A stretch of 64,000 nt of DNA from Ornithinibacillus bavariensis (GTDB lineage: Bacteria; Bacillota; Bacilli; Bacillales; Amphibacillaceae). How positions within the stretch are numbered: the stretch's first letter is position 1; every line of letters begins with the position of its first letter. The position numbers were made by a program, and so were the translations under genes. This document shows positions 44,857-54,455 of this stretch, in pieces. The stretch covers positions 47,052-111,051 of the forward strand of contig NZ_JBNPWZ010000009.1 in the NCBI RefSeq assembly GCF_050433565.1, in the 5' to 3' direction. A model generated the notes under the pieces. That model made no database searches and was not told where the DNA came from. It saw nothing but the letters and a program-made list of their open reading frames with translations.

Positions 44857-47514
44857 GTGAAAAAGTGGTATCAATTAGATGTCGAACAAGTAGAACAAAA
44901 ACTGCAAGTAACAGTAAGTAGGGGATTAACCTCAAAGCAGGTCAGTGAAAGACAGAGGCAATATGGCTTCAATGTGTTAGAAACAAATAAACAAACTCCT
45001 AGATGGATTATTTTTTTAAAGCAATTTCAGGATTTCATGGTACTAGTGTTACTTGCTGCCACCCTGATTGCAGGAATGTTAGGTGAATTTGTTGACGCAA
45101 TAGCGATTATGGTCATTGTCCTAGTTAATGGCTGTATTGGTTACTTCCAAGAGCAGAAAGCTGAAAAATCTCTTGAAAAGCTAAAAGAGCTATCAGCCCC
45201 GATGGCGAATGTTTTTCGTGATAAGAAGTGGGAAAAGGTAGCTTCTAAAGAATTGGTTATTGGTGATATTGTAAGGTTAAATACTGGTGACAGGGTACCA
45301 GCCGATATACGCATTGTAAAATCAGTAAGCCTTGAAACGGAAGAATCGGCATTAACCGGGGAATCACTACCTGTTATGAAGCATGCAGCTGCTATCTCAA
45401 GAGGCGATCTGGACGCACAGGATCAAGTTAATATGGGCTTTAAAGGCACGATGGTTTCTCGTGGCTCTGGTATAGGTATTGTTGTTGGTACAGGAATGAA
45501 TACGGTAATGGGGCAAATTGCTTCCTTAATGTCAAGTACGAAGAAAATACCAACCCCTTTAGAGAGGAAACTGGCAGAGTTAGGCAAAATCTTAATCGTG
45601 GTAGCCATTCTTTTGACTATTTTGGTAGTAGTTCTTGGTGTTATACAAGGGCACCCGATATATAATATGTTTCTTGCCGGTGTTTCGTTAGCAGTAGCTG
45701 CAATACCTGAGGGATTACCAGCAATAGTTACTGTTGCATTATCATTAGGTGTACAGCGGATGATTCGAAAAAGAGCTATCGTAAGAAAATTATCAGCAGT
45801 TGAGACATTGGGCTGTGCATCTGTTATTTGTTCCGATAAAACAGGTACGATGACAGAAAATGAGATGACTGTTAAAGAAATATACTTAAATGGTGAAACT
45901 ATTACGGTTACTGGAGATGGGTTTGACGTTGAAGGGGACTTTTTAATTGGAAACAAGAAAATTAAACAAGATCATCCTAATTTAGAAAACATGCTCTTAT
46001 ATGGACAGCTTTGTAATAATTCAGAACTACAAATTAAAAAAGGGAAGTATATAGTAAATGGAGATCCAACTGATGGTGCATTATTAGTTGCAGCCCGAAA
46101 AATAGGATTATCCCCATTAAGTGGACAAAACGTTGAAATTGTAAAAGAAATTCCTTTTGACTCGGATCGAAAACGGATGAGTGTAATTATAGAAGATGAT
46201 AATGGTAGACGCTTCCTTATTACAAAAGGAGCCCCTGATGTATTACTACCAAGATGTAATTATGTAGTAGACCAAGAAGGAAGAAAACTATTAAAGAAAC
46301 ATGATAAGGAATTAATTGAACAAGCTATTGATCAGATGGCAGATAAGGCATTAAGGACGATTGCTATAAGTATGCGGCCTTTATCGAAAGACGTTTCACT
46401 AGACTCCGCATTTCTTGAAAAGGACTTAACCTTTATTGGATTATATGGGATGATTGATCCACCTCGTAAGGAAGTGAAAGCAGCAATTGCTGAATGTCGT
46501 GAAGCAGGAATTAAAACGGTAATGATTACAGGCGACCATGTTAAAACAGCAAGGGCCATTGCAAAGGATTTGAATTTATTACCAGATAATGGGCTAGTTC
46601 TAGAGGGTAGTGAATTAAATAAAATGTCTGTAGAAGAGCTTGAAAATATTATTGAAGATGTCTATGTTTTTGCTCGAGTAACACCAGAGCATAAACTAAA
46701 AATTGTTAAAGCATTCCAAGCTAGGGGGCATATTGTTGCAATGACAGGAGATGGTGTCAATGATGCCCCAGCGATTAAGGCTAGTGATATAGGTATTAGT
46801 ATGGGTATAAGTGGAACCGACGTTACAAAGGAAGCATCATCATTGGTATTAATGGATGATAACTTTGCAACGATTAAGTCAGCAATTCAAGAAGGCCGTA
46901 ATATCTATGAAAATATTAGGAAATTTATTCGTTATCTTTTAGCATCAAATGTAGGAGAAATTTTGGTCATGCTATTTGCAGTTTTACTGGGAATGCCGCT
47001 ACCATTAGTTCCCGTTCAAATCTTATGGGTGAATTTGGTAACAGATGGCTTGCCAGCTATGGCTTTAGGACTGGATAAACCAGAAGCTGATGTTATGAAA
47101 CATGGACCACGCAGTCCAAAAGAAGGTGTATTTGCCCGAGGTTTAGGCTTTAAGATTATTACTAGAGGTATTCTAATCGGAATTGTCACCTTAATTGCCT
47201 TTATGGTTACTTACCAGAACAATCCGGAAAATCTAGTGTATGGTCAAACAGTAGCATTTACGACATTGGTGATGGCACAGCTTATTCATGTATTTGATTG
47301 TCGTAGTGAAAAATCCGTTTTTGAACGCAACCCGTTTGAAAATATATACCTTGTTTTCGCTGTTATCTCCTCCATATTATTGTTATTAGTAGTTATATAT
47401 TGGGAACCACTACAGCCAATCTTTCACACAATTTCCTTAGGACTACGAGATTGGATGCTTATTCTTGGCTTAGCAGCAATTCCTACTGTATTATTTGGCT
47501 TTACAAAAAGATAA
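44857..47514 (+). CDS. Calcium-translocating P-type ATPase (YloB-like, SERCA type)
   Basis: An 885-residue P2A-type ATPase. It has the phosphorylation site CSDKTGTMTEN, actuator motif ALTGESLPV, PEGLPAIV in helix M4, hinge motif MTGDGVNDAPAIK and about ten membrane helices (M1-M2 near 55-100, M3-M4 near 240-300, M5-M10 near 680-880). By family it exports Ca2+ from the cytoplasm. GTG 44857 is used, six bases after GGAGGAA; the 13 codons upstream have no ribosome binding site. B. subtilis YloB (890 residues) is at the same place. Confidence 0.93.
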   Translation: MKKWYQLDVEQVEQKLQVTVSRGLTSKQVSERQRQYGFNVLETNKQTPRWIIFLKQFQDFMVLVLLAATLIAGMLGEFVDAIAIMVIVLVNGCIGYFQEQKAEKSLEKLKELSAPMANVFRDKKWEKVASKELVIGDIVRLNTGDRVPADIRIVKSVSLETEESALTGESLPVMKHAAAISRGDLDAQDQVNMGFKGTMVSRGSGIGIVVGTGMNTVMGQIASLMSSTKKIPTPLERKLAELGKILIVVAILLTILVVVLGVIQGHPIYNMFLAGVSLAVAAIPEGLPAIVTVALSLGVQRMIRKRAIVRKLSAVETLGCASVICSDKTGTMTENEMTVKEIYLNGETITVTGDGFDVEGDFLIGNKKIKQDHPNLENMLLYGQLCNNSELQIKKGKYIVNGDPTDGALLVAARKIGLSPLSGQNVEIVKEIPFDSDRKRMSVIIEDDNGRRFLITKGAPDVLLPRCNYVVDQEGRKLLKKHDKELIEQAIDQMADKALRTIAISMRPLSKDVSLDSAFLEKDLTFIGLYGMIDPPRKEVKAAIAECREAGIKTVMITGDHVKTARAIAKDLNLLPDNGLVLEGSELNKMSVEELENIIEDVYVFARVTPEHKLKIVKAFQARGHIVAMTGDGVNDAPAIKASDIGISMGISGTDVTKEASSLVLMDDNFATIKSAIQEGRNIYENIRKFIRYLLASNVGEILVMLFAVLLGMPLPLVPVQILWVNLVTDGLPAMALGLDKPEADVMKHGPRSPKEGVFARGLGFKIITRGILIGIVTLIAFMVTYQNNPENLVYGQTVAFTTLVMAQLIHVFDCRSEKSVFERNPFENIYLVFAVISSILLLLVVIYWEPLQPIFHTISLGLRDWMLILGLAAIPTVLFGFTKR

Positions 47515-47520
47515 AAGCTA

Positions 47521-47560
47521 AAGACCCTTTCACAATAAATAGTGGAAGGGTCTTCATTTT
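47521..47560 (+). terminator. Intrinsic terminator after the calcium ATPase gene
   Basis: A 13-bp stem (47521-47533 with 47542-47554; GACCC/GGGTC core, one wobble) followed by CATTTTT. Confidence 0.88.
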
Positions 47561-47629
47561 TCAAGATAGTACTGTAGCTAACGAATATCAACTTAAAAAG
47601 CCAACATTATGAAGAAACAGTATTTCATA

Positions 47630-47638
47630 TGCTATAAT
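47630..47638 (+). promoter_or_regulatory. Extended -10 promoter of yicC
   Basis: TGCTATAAT, a perfect extended -10 element, 31 bp before the GTG start of yicC and after the previous terminator. Confidence 0.6.
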
Positions 47639-47668
47639 GATGAAAGAAAATTAAAGTAGGTGTTGGTA

Positions 47669-48550
47669 GTGGCAAAAAGCATGACAGGCTATGGTTTAAG
47701 TACTACTCAGTTCGAAAATACAACAATTACAGTAGAAATTCGTTCAGTTAATCACCGTTTTCTTGATATCATACCGAAATATCCTCGAACATTTTTATTC
47801 CTTGAAGATAAGATAAAAATGTTAGTTAAGAATTTTTTTAGCAGAGGCCGTGTGGAATTACATATAAATATAGAAGGAGAAGGATTTGTTCAAAAATCAA
47901 TTTCTACCGATTGGAAATTATTGGATCAATTTATACAACAATTGAAGGTTGCTAAAGAGCGCTATGGCTTACAGGGTGAAATACCTTTTTCCGTTCTTAC
48001 ACAACTCCCTGACTTAATTACGATTCAAGAGAATGAAGAAAAACCAGATAACTTACAGGAAAATATATTAGCATGTATAGAGGATGCCTGTTTGCAGGTT
48101 CTTGAAATGCGCATAGAAGAAGGCAAAAATTTGTTAGATGATATTTTGGAACGGGCTACGATTATTAGGAATATAGTAAGGTCAATAGAAAGTAGAAGAG
48201 AAAATGTTATCGATGAGTACCGTACTAGAATTAAACAACGAATGGAAGAGTATATAGAGGATCCAATCACTGTCGATTCTAGTAGACTACACCAAGAGAT
48301 TGCCCTTTTAGCAGAAAAAGGGGATATAGCGGAGGAAATCACACGATTACATAGTCATTTGGATCAGTTAGAGGAATGGAGTAAGCTAGAGGAGCCAATT
48401 GGCCGAAAGCTTGATTTTATCCTGCAAGAGATGAACCGAGAAGCGAATACGGTCGGATCGAAATCAACAGATACAAAAATTAGTGAATGGACTGTTGCAA
48501 TGAAAAGTGAAATTGAGAGAATAAAGGAACAGGTTCAAAATATAGAGTAA
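47669..48550 (+). CDS. yloC: YicC/YloC-family endoribonuclease
   Basis: A 293-residue protein with the family N-terminus (KSMTGYG), the block EIRSVNHRFLDI and the C-terminal DFILQEMNREANTVGSKS. YicC proteins are metal-dependent endoribonucleases affecting RNA turnover. GTG 47669 is eight bases after AAAGTAGG; an in-frame GTG at 47660 overlaps that site. It leads into remA-gmk-rpoZ, the order known from B. subtilis. Confidence 0.92.
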   Translation: MAKSMTGYGLSTTQFENTTITVEIRSVNHRFLDIIPKYPRTFLFLEDKIKMLVKNFFSRGRVELHINIEGEGFVQKSISTDWKLLDQFIQQLKVAKERYGLQGEIPFSVLTQLPDLITIQENEEKPDNLQENILACIEDACLQVLEMRIEEGKNLLDDILERATIIRNIVRSIESRRENVIDEYRTRIKQRMEEYIEDPITVDSSRLHQEIALLAEKGDIAEEITRLHSHLDQLEEWSKLEEPIGRKLDFILQEMNREANTVGSKSTDTKISEWTVAMKSEIERIKEQVQNIE

Positions 48551-48574
48551 TTCCTTTTTTATTGAATATGTTAT

Positions 48575-48604
48575 GTCCTATAAAGTGGATAGGACTAATT
48601 TTCT
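48575..48604 (+). terminator. Weak hairpin after yicC
   Basis: GTCCTAT (48575-48581) and ATAGGAC (48589-48595) form a perfect 7-bp stem, followed by TAATTTTC. A weak terminator or processing site. Confidence 0.45.
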
Positions 48605-48640
48605 AATATTCTTGTACTTTTAATTTGTTACAAAAGCCTT

Positions 48641-48646
48641 TATAAT
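48641..48646 (+). promoter_or_regulatory. Possible -10 box of the remA promoter
   Basis: A perfect TATAAT 28 bp before remA. A TTTTAA at 48618-48623 is 17 bp upstream but a poor -35 match. Confidence 0.45.
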
Positions 48647-48673
48647 AGGTAAGAATGATAAGGGGGAAGTGAA

Positions 48674-48934
48674 GTGGGACTACAACTAATTAATATTGGG
48701 TTTGGTAATGTTGTTTCTGCTAATCGAGTCATTTCCATTGTCTCGCCAGAATCAGCACCTATCAAACGAATTATCTCCGTCGCTCGTGATAATAATAAAT
48801 TAGTAGATGCTACATATGGACGTAGAACAAGAGCTGTTATTATTACTGATAGTGATCATGTCGTATTATCAGCAGTTCAGCCCGAGACAGTTGGACAGCG
48901 AGTACTTAGTCACGAAGAAATGTCTGATGAATGA
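48674..48934 (+). CDS. remA: Extracellular matrix regulator RemA (DUF370)
   Basis: An 86-residue DUF370 protein. LINIGFGNVVSANRVISIVSPESAP with the last residues trimmed, and TYGRRTRAVIITDSDHVVLSAVQPET in part, match the RemA core almost throughout. RemA is a DNA-binding activator of biofilm matrix and osmoprotection genes in B. subtilis. GTG start after GGGGGAAG. gmk is 28 bp downstream. Confidence 0.95.
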   Translation: MGLQLINIGFGNVVSANRVISIVSPESAPIKRIISVARDNNKLVDATYGRRTRAVIITDSDHVVLSAVQPETVGQRVLSHEEMSDE

Positions 48935-48961
48935 TTTGGTTTATATATAGGAGGAAGCAAC

Positions 48962-49579
48962 TTGATTGATGAGAAAGGAATTTTATTTATTCTCTCTGGG
49001 CCATCCGGTGTAGGCAAGGGAACTGTACGTAAGGAATTATTCAAACGAAAGACTGAATTAAAGTATTCAATTTCTATTACGACTAGAGAACAGCGTCCAG
49101 GTGAAGTAGATGGTATTGATTATTTCTTCAAAACAAATGAGGAATTTGAATCTTTAATAAAACAAAATAAACTTTTAGAGCATGCAAAGTTTGTTAATAA
49201 TTATTATGGAACTCCAAGAGAGTATGTAGAGAAAACACTAGCAGAAGGCTACGATGTATTCCTTGAAATTGAGGTTCAAGGCGCGATGCAAGTAAAGCAT
49301 AATTTTCCTGAGGGTGTTTTTATCTTCTTATTTCCACCGAGCTTAGAGGAATTAAAAAATAGAATAGTTGGTCGTGGTACGGAGACAGAGGATTTAATAC
49401 TAAATCGATTAAAAGAAGCCCGTAATGAGATTGAAATGATGGATGCTTATGATTATGTAGTTGTCAATGATGATGTTGACAAAGCAGTTAATAAGATTCA
49501 ATCGATTATTCAGAGTGAACATTGTAAGAGAGAACGTATAGCTGCACAATACAAAAAGATATTGGAGGATGAGTTATAA
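48962..49579 (+). CDS. gmk: Guanylate kinase
   Basis: A 205-residue enzyme phosphorylating GMP to GDP with ATP. The P-loop is LSGPSGVGKGT (about 11-21), and the GMP-binding residues lie in SITTREQRPGEVDGIDYFF. The start is TTG 48962 after AGGAGGAAG. The TAA overlaps the rpoZ ATG by one base. Confidence 0.97.
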   Translation: MIDEKGILFILSGPSGVGKGTVRKELFKRKTELKYSISITTREQRPGEVDGIDYFFKTNEEFESLIKQNKLLEHAKFVNNYYGTPREYVEKTLAEGYDVFLEIEVQGAMQVKHNFPEGVFIFLFPPSLEELKNRIVGRGTETEDLILNRLKEARNEIEMMDAYDYVVVNDDVDKAVNKIQSIIQSEHCKRERIAAQYKKILEDEL

Positions 49580-49776
49580 TGATGTTAGAACCGTCTATTG
49601 ATGCTTTACAAGAAAAGATTAAATCAAAGTATTCTCTTGTAACCTTGTCTGCTAAGAGAGCTAGACAATTACGTGAACTAAAAAATTTACGAATTGAAAG
49701 TCCTAAGTCTCATAAATATGTAGGAATGGCACTAGAGGAAATAGCAGCAGAAAAGCTTAAAATAGAAGATGAATAA
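49579..49776 (+). CDS. rpoZ: RNA polymerase omega subunit
   Basis: A 65-residue omega subunit with the family core PSIDALQEKIKSKYSLVTLSAKRAR in part and the C-terminal KYVGMALEEI. It aids assembly and stability of RNA polymerase around beta-prime. It overlaps gmk by one base; a second ATG at 49582 is an equally good start. A terminator follows. Confidence 0.95.
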   Translation: MMLEPSIDALQEKIKSKYSLVTLSAKRARQLRELKNLRIESPKSHKYVGMALEEIAAEKLKIEDE

Positions 49777-49790
49777 TAATAATGTATATG

Positions 49791-49827
49791 AATCCCTTAC
49801 ATCTGGTATGTAAGGGATTATTTATTT
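49791..49827 (+). terminator. Intrinsic terminator after rpoZ
   Basis: A perfect 12-bp stem (49791-49802 with 49808-49819, AATCCCTTACAT) around CTGGT, followed by ATTTATTT. Confidence 0.85.
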
Positions 49828-49836
49828 ATTAAATTA

Positions 49837-49845
49837 TGGTATAAC
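49837..49845 (+). promoter_or_regulatory. Possible extended -10 promoter of coaBC
   Basis: TGGTATAAC matches the extended -10 pattern at all but the last base. It lies 40 bp before coaBC and after the rpoZ terminator. Confidence 0.45.
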
Positions 49846-49884
49846 TAGACTAGAAGATAATTTTGACCGGGAAAGGTGTTAAGA

Positions 49885-51090
49885 ATGATTAATAAAAATA
49901 TTTTACTTGGAGTTACTGGAGGAATTGCAGCATATAAGGCATGTGCTCTGACTAGTAAATTACAGCAACAGGGTGCAAATGTGAAAGTAATCATGACAGA
50001 TAATGCAACAAAGTTTGTATCCCCACTTACATTCCAAGCCTTATCACGGAATCCAGTATACACGGACACATTTGATGAAAAGGATCCTAAAAAAATAGCA
50101 CATATTGATTTAGCAGATTGGGCAGATATTATCATCTTAGCTCCGGCAACAGCAAATATTATTGGGAAATTAGCAACTGGTATTGCGGATGATATGATTT
50201 CCACCACTGTCTTAGCAACAAAAGCTCCTGTCTATATTGCTCCAGCTATGAATGTGAATATGTATAACCATCCATCCGTAATCAATAATATGAAAACTTT
50301 ATCGGAATATGGTTATCATTTTATTGAACCTGGGTCAGGGTATTTAGCTTGTGGCTGGGTTGGTAAAGGAAGACTGGAGGAACCTGAAACCATTATCCAG
50401 GTAATTCAATCACATCAAAGCAATGGTAATTTACTAGCTGGAAAAAAGGTACTAATCTCTGCCGGGCCAACTAGGGAGAAAATTGATCCTGTTCGTTATT
50501 TTTCCAATCGTTCTACAGGGAAAATGGGGTTTTCTCTAGCTGAAGCAGCTGCTGAATACGGTGCAGAGGTTACACTCGTTACTGGTCCAGTATTTTTAGA
50601 GACTTCACATAAAAACATTAAACGAATCAATGTTACGACAGCTGAAGAAATGTATCAAGCAATGCTGCGTGAATTTCCTTGCAACGACATTGTAATAAAA
50701 TCTGCTGCCGTAGCTGATTATCGACCTAAGGTAGTCTTTGATGACAAAATAAAAAAACAAGCTGGTAGTATTAAATTTGAAATGGAAAGAACGAAAGATA
50801 TTCTAGCAGAACTAGGAAGCCAAAAAACACATCAATTCCTAGTGGGGTTTGCTGCCGAAACCCAAAACGTTCTTGAATATGGAAAGGAAAAATTACACCG
50901 GAAGCGCTTAGATGCTATCGTGATAAACAATGTGAGTCAAGAGGGCGCAGGATTTGAAAGTGAGACGAATATTGTGACCTATGTCAATCGTAACCATGAA
51001 GAATATCAGATTCCTGTCGCTTTAAAAAGTGAGGTCGCCCGACAATTACTACAATTTATATGGAGAGATATGAAGGATGAGGAAGCGTGA
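49885..51090 (+). CDS. coaBC: Bifunctional phosphopantothenoylcysteine decarboxylase / phosphopantothenate-cysteine ligase
   Basis: A 401-residue two-domain enzyme for two steps of coenzyme A synthesis. The CoaC flavoprotein half (about 1-185) has GVTGGIAAYKA, the PAMNVNMY motif and ACGWVGKGRL. The CoaB half has VLISAGPTREKIDPVRYFSN in part and SAAVADYRP. ATG 49885 is eight bases after GAAAGG. The stop overlaps priA as GTGA. Confidence 0.95.
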   Translation: MINKNILLGVTGGIAAYKACALTSKLQQQGANVKVIMTDNATKFVSPLTFQALSRNPVYTDTFDEKDPKKIAHIDLADWADIIILAPATANIIGKLATGIADDMISTTVLATKAPVYIAPAMNVNMYNHPSVINNMKTLSEYGYHFIEPGSGYLACGWVGKGRLEEPETIIQVIQSHQSNGNLLAGKKVLISAGPTREKIDPVRYFSNRSTGKMGFSLAEAAAEYGAEVTLVTGPVFLETSHKNIKRINVTTAEEMYQAMLREFPCNDIVIKSAAVADYRPKVVFDDKIKKQAGSIKFEMERTKDILAELGSQKTHQFLVGFAAETQNVLEYGKEKLHRKRLDAIVINNVSQEGAGFESETNIVTYVNRNHEEYQIPVALKSEVARQLLQFIWRDMKDEEA

Positions 51091-53495
51091 ATATAGCAAA
51101 GGTTATCGTTGATGTCCAAGCGAAGGCCATCAATCAGACATTTGATTATTTAATTCCTGAAAAATTTCGTGATATCCTCTCTGAGGGGATGCGGGTTATC
51201 GTGCCTTTTGGACCTAGGAAAATAACCGGTTTTGTTGTTGGGAAAAAGGAAGAGTCAGAATTTAATCAGCTAAAGGAAATAATTGACGTATTGGACATCA
51301 ATCCCGTTTTAACAGAGGAATTATTAGAACTAGGAAAATGGGTAGCAGAAGACACATTGACCTTATATATTACTGCATACCAGGCAATGCTACCACAGGT
51401 GCTGAAAGCGCAATATAAAAAAGAGTTAATTCGCAATACAGATGAAGAATTAGCCCATGAATTAGAGTTTTTATTTGCAGGTCGGGATGTAATTCGTTAT
51501 GAGGAATTTGTTCAATCGACCGTTCCTTATACAACGCTTAGGAATGCTATCCAAGATGGAGCTATTTCAATTAATTATCTAGTTAAATCGAAGGTAACGA
51601 AGAAAGTTATTACGTTTATAGAGCCTAACAAGGAAGCACATCTACTGGAAGAGGCATTTATGGATTTATCATCCTCTGCAAAGAAACAACGACATGTACT
51701 TTCCTTTTTTCTAGAGTTTCCAGAGCCTGTTGAGCAACAAAAGTTATATAGCTTAACTAATACGAATCGGGCAGTTATAAAAGCGTTGGTTGACAAGGGT
51801 ATCTTAAGGGAATACAAAAAAGAGGTATATCGGAATCCGTATGACGACACTTCATTTGAGAAGACATTACCACTACCATTGACGAAACAACAGGAAATGG
51901 CTTTGCATCCTATCATAGAGAAGATTCATAATCATAAGCATGATGTGTTTTTAGTTCATGGAGTTACTGGGAGTGGTAAGACAGAAATCTATTTGCAGGC
52001 GATTCAAGAAGTAATAAAGCAAGGTAAAGAAGCAATTGTTCTTGTACCCGAAATTTCGCTCACACCACAAATGGTCAAAAGGTTTAAAGGTCGTTTTGGA
52101 AGTGATGTTGCTGTCATGCATAGTGCGCTTTCTAATGGAGAGAAGTACGATGAATGGAGAAAAATACATGCGAAGGAAGTAAAAGTAGTGGTTGGTGCAA
52201 GATCCGCTATTTTCGCGCCTTTTGAGAATTTAGGAATTATAATAATTGATGAAGAGCATGAAACAACTTATAAACAAGAGGATCAACCAAGGTATCATGC
52301 TAGAGATGTGGCAATAAAACGCGGTCAATATCATGAGTGTCCAGTAGTGCTTGGAAGTGCGACACCAACCTTGGAGTCTTATGCACGTGCCAAAAAAGGA
52401 GTATATCAGTTAGCAACCCTTGATAAACGGACAAATAATCAGGCTTTGCCCAAGGTCGAAATTGTTGATATGCGTAATGAGCTGCACGAAGGGAATCGTT
52501 CGATGTTTTCTATCGCTTTAAAAAGGGAGATGGAGAGTGCGATAGAACGTGGTGAACAGATAGTATTACTATTAAATCGTAGAGGATATTCAACATTTGT
52601 AATGTGTCGTGATTGTGGTCACGTAAAACGATGTCCACATTGCGATATAGCCTTAACGTATCATAAAAATAGTAATCAATTAAAATGCCACTATTGTGGA
52701 TATGAGGAGAGAATGCCCCATCTTTGTCCAGAATGTAATAGCGAGTCTATTCGGTATTTCGGAACTGGTACACAACGGGTAGAAGAAGCACTAAACCAAT
52801 TAATGCCACATGCTAGAGTCATTCGAATGGATGTAGATACAACAAGGAAAAAAGGGGCCCATGAAAAATTATTAAAGCGGTTTGCCAATAAAGAAGCTGA
52901 TATTTTACTTGGAACCCAGATGATAGCAAAAGGTCTTGATTTTGCTAATGTCACTTTAGTTGGTGTTTTAACTTCTGATTCGATGCTCCATCTGCCAGAC
53001 TTTCGATCTAGTGAAAAAACATTTCAGTTACTAACTCAAGTCAGTGGCCGTGCCGGTCGACATGAGTTACCTGGAAAGGTTATTGTTCAATCATACACAC
53101 CTGACCATTACAGTATCCAATTAGCAAGTGAGTACGATTTCGAAAAGTTTTTCCTGTATGAAATGCAAATTCGAAAGAAATTTAGATATCCACCTTATGT
53201 GTATTTAGCATTAATAACAGTATCCCATCAAAACCACGTAAAAGCTGTCCAAATTACTAGTCGTATCGCACAGCTTCTTTTAAAAGTTGTGGGAAAGGAT
53301 ACAATTGTATTAGGCCCAACACCTTCTCCAATTGCAAGGATGAAGGATAGATATCGCTACCAATGCATGATAAAATACAAAAATGAACCGGAGCTAAGAT
53401 CAACTATTAAAAAAGTGATGGATTTATATGCAGACGAAATGCGGAAAGAGGATCTATCCATCACTGTTGATATGCAGCCTTATCACCTAATGTAG
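51087..53495 (+). CDS. priA: Primosomal replication restart helicase PriA
   Basis: An 802-residue 3'-5' superfamily 2 helicase reloading the replisome at stalled forks. The N-terminal 3' DNA-binding domain is followed by Walker A GVTGSGKTEIYL (near 290), DEEH (Walker B), the four-pair zinc cysteine region (CRDCGHVKRCPHC through CPEC), and the helicase C-terminal motif LLTQVSGRAGR. GTG start overlaps the coaBC stop. In B. subtilis def lies between priA and fmt; here fmt follows directly. Confidence 0.97.
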   Translation: MNIAKVIVDVQAKAINQTFDYLIPEKFRDILSEGMRVIVPFGPRKITGFVVGKKEESEFNQLKEIIDVLDINPVLTEELLELGKWVAEDTLTLYITAYQAMLPQVLKAQYKKELIRNTDEELAHELEFLFAGRDVIRYEEFVQSTVPYTTLRNAIQDGAISINYLVKSKVTKKVITFIEPNKEAHLLEEAFMDLSSSAKKQRHVLSFFLEFPEPVEQQKLYSLTNTNRAVIKALVDKGILREYKKEVYRNPYDDTSFEKTLPLPLTKQQEMALHPIIEKIHNHKHDVFLVHGVTGSGKTEIYLQAIQEVIKQGKEAIVLVPEISLTPQMVKRFKGRFGSDVAVMHSALSNGEKYDEWRKIHAKEVKVVVGARSAIFAPFENLGIIIIDEEHETTYKQEDQPRYHARDVAIKRGQYHECPVVLGSATPTLESYARAKKGVYQLATLDKRTNNQALPKVEIVDMRNELHEGNRSMFSIALKREMESAIERGEQIVLLLNRRGYSTFVMCRDCGHVKRCPHCDIALTYHKNSNQLKCHYCGYEERMPHLCPECNSESIRYFGTGTQRVEEALNQLMPHARVIRMDVDTTRKKGAHEKLLKRFANKEADILLGTQMIAKGLDFANVTLVGVLTSDSMLHLPDFRSSEKTFQLLTQVSGRAGRHELPGKVIVQSYTPDHYSIQLASEYDFEKFFLYEMQIRKKFRYPPYVYLALITVSHQNHVKAVQITSRIAQLLLKVVGKDTIVLGPTPSPIARMKDRYRYQCMIKYKNEPELRSTIKKVMDLYADEMRKEDLSITVDMQPYHLM

Positions 53496-53509
53496 AAAGA
53501 GGTATGATG

Positions 53510-54454
53510 ATGAAACGAATTGCTTTTATGGGAACACCGGATTTTTCAGTTCCAATTTTAAATTCACTTATACATTCAGAGTATGAAGTTGTTTTAGTGG
53601 TAACACAGCCAGATAGACCAAAAGGAAGAAAAAAGGTTATCACATCACCACCAGTTAAAGTAGAAGCTGAAAAACATGGAATTCCAGTCTTTCAGCCGGA
53701 AAAAATACGTCATGAATATGAGCAGATTCTATCCTATAAGCCCGATATTATTGTTACAGCGGCATTTGGGCAAATATTACCTAAAGAACTTTTGGAAGGA
53801 CCTAAGTTTGGCTGTGTTAATGTTCATGCATCCCTTCTTCCAGAGCTTAGAGGTGGGGCTCCGATACATTACGCGATAATGGAAGGTAAGAAGGAAACGG
53901 GAATCACGATTATGTATATGGCAGAGAAATTAGATGCTGGAGATATTTTGACGCAACGAAGTATCCGAATAGAGGTTAATGATCATGTTGGATCGATGCA
54001 TGATAAGCTCTCTATTGTTGGTGCAGAGCTCTTAATGGAAACTTTACCGAAGCTATTTGCCGGGGAGATTACGGCTGTAAAGCAGGATGAGGAAAAGGCT
54101 ACCTTTGCTGCCAATATTAAGCGAGAGCAGGAAGAAATAGACTGGAATAAAGCCAATAATGAAATTTATAATCATATTCGAGGGTTACATCCATGGCCGG
54201 TCGCTTTTACAACTTATGCTGGTCAAACAATGAAAATTTGGTGGGGGGAGCCTATTGATAAGCAGTACAGTGGAACCCCTGGTATGATTGTAGAAAAAGA
54301 GCCTACCAATGAAGCATTTATCGTAATATGTGGTAATAATAAGGGAATTCGCATTACCGAAATACAACCTGCAGGAAAAAAGCGAATGTCTGTTAAGGAT
54401 TATTTGCAAGGATCCGGTGACCGGATAAAAGTAGGAATGAAATTGGGAGAATAA
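53510..54454 (+). CDS. fmt: Methionyl-tRNA formyltransferase
   Basis: A 314-residue enzyme formylating initiator Met-tRNA with 10-formyl-tetrahydrofolate. Catalytic blocks: AFGQILPKELLE, VNVHASLLPELRGGAPIHYA, and the Asp in KLDAGDIL. The N-terminus is RIAFMGTPDFSVP. Of three in-frame ATGs (53504, 53507, 53510) the last is seven bases from AGAAAGAGG and is preferred. The rsmB ATG begins one base after its stop. Confidence 0.96.
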   Translation: MKRIAFMGTPDFSVPILNSLIHSEYEVVLVVTQPDRPKGRKKVITSPPVKVEAEKHGIPVFQPEKIRHEYEQILSYKPDIIVTAAFGQILPKELLEGPKFGCVNVHASLLPELRGGAPIHYAIMEGKKETGITIMYMAEKLDAGDILTQRSIRIEVNDHVGSMHDKLSIVGAELLMETLPKLFAGEITAVKQDEEKATFAANIKREQEEIDWNKANNEIYNHIRGLHPWPVAFTTYAGQTMKIWWGEPIDKQYSGTPGMIVEKEPTNEAFIVICGNNKGIRITEIQPAGKKRMSVKDYLQGSGDRIKVGMKLGE

Positions 54455-54455
54455 C

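Noticed and set aside
45423..45956. 177-codon antisense frame inside the calcium ATPase gene
   Set aside because: It is the complement of a strongly conserved P-type ATPase region, with no ribosome binding site or family motif.
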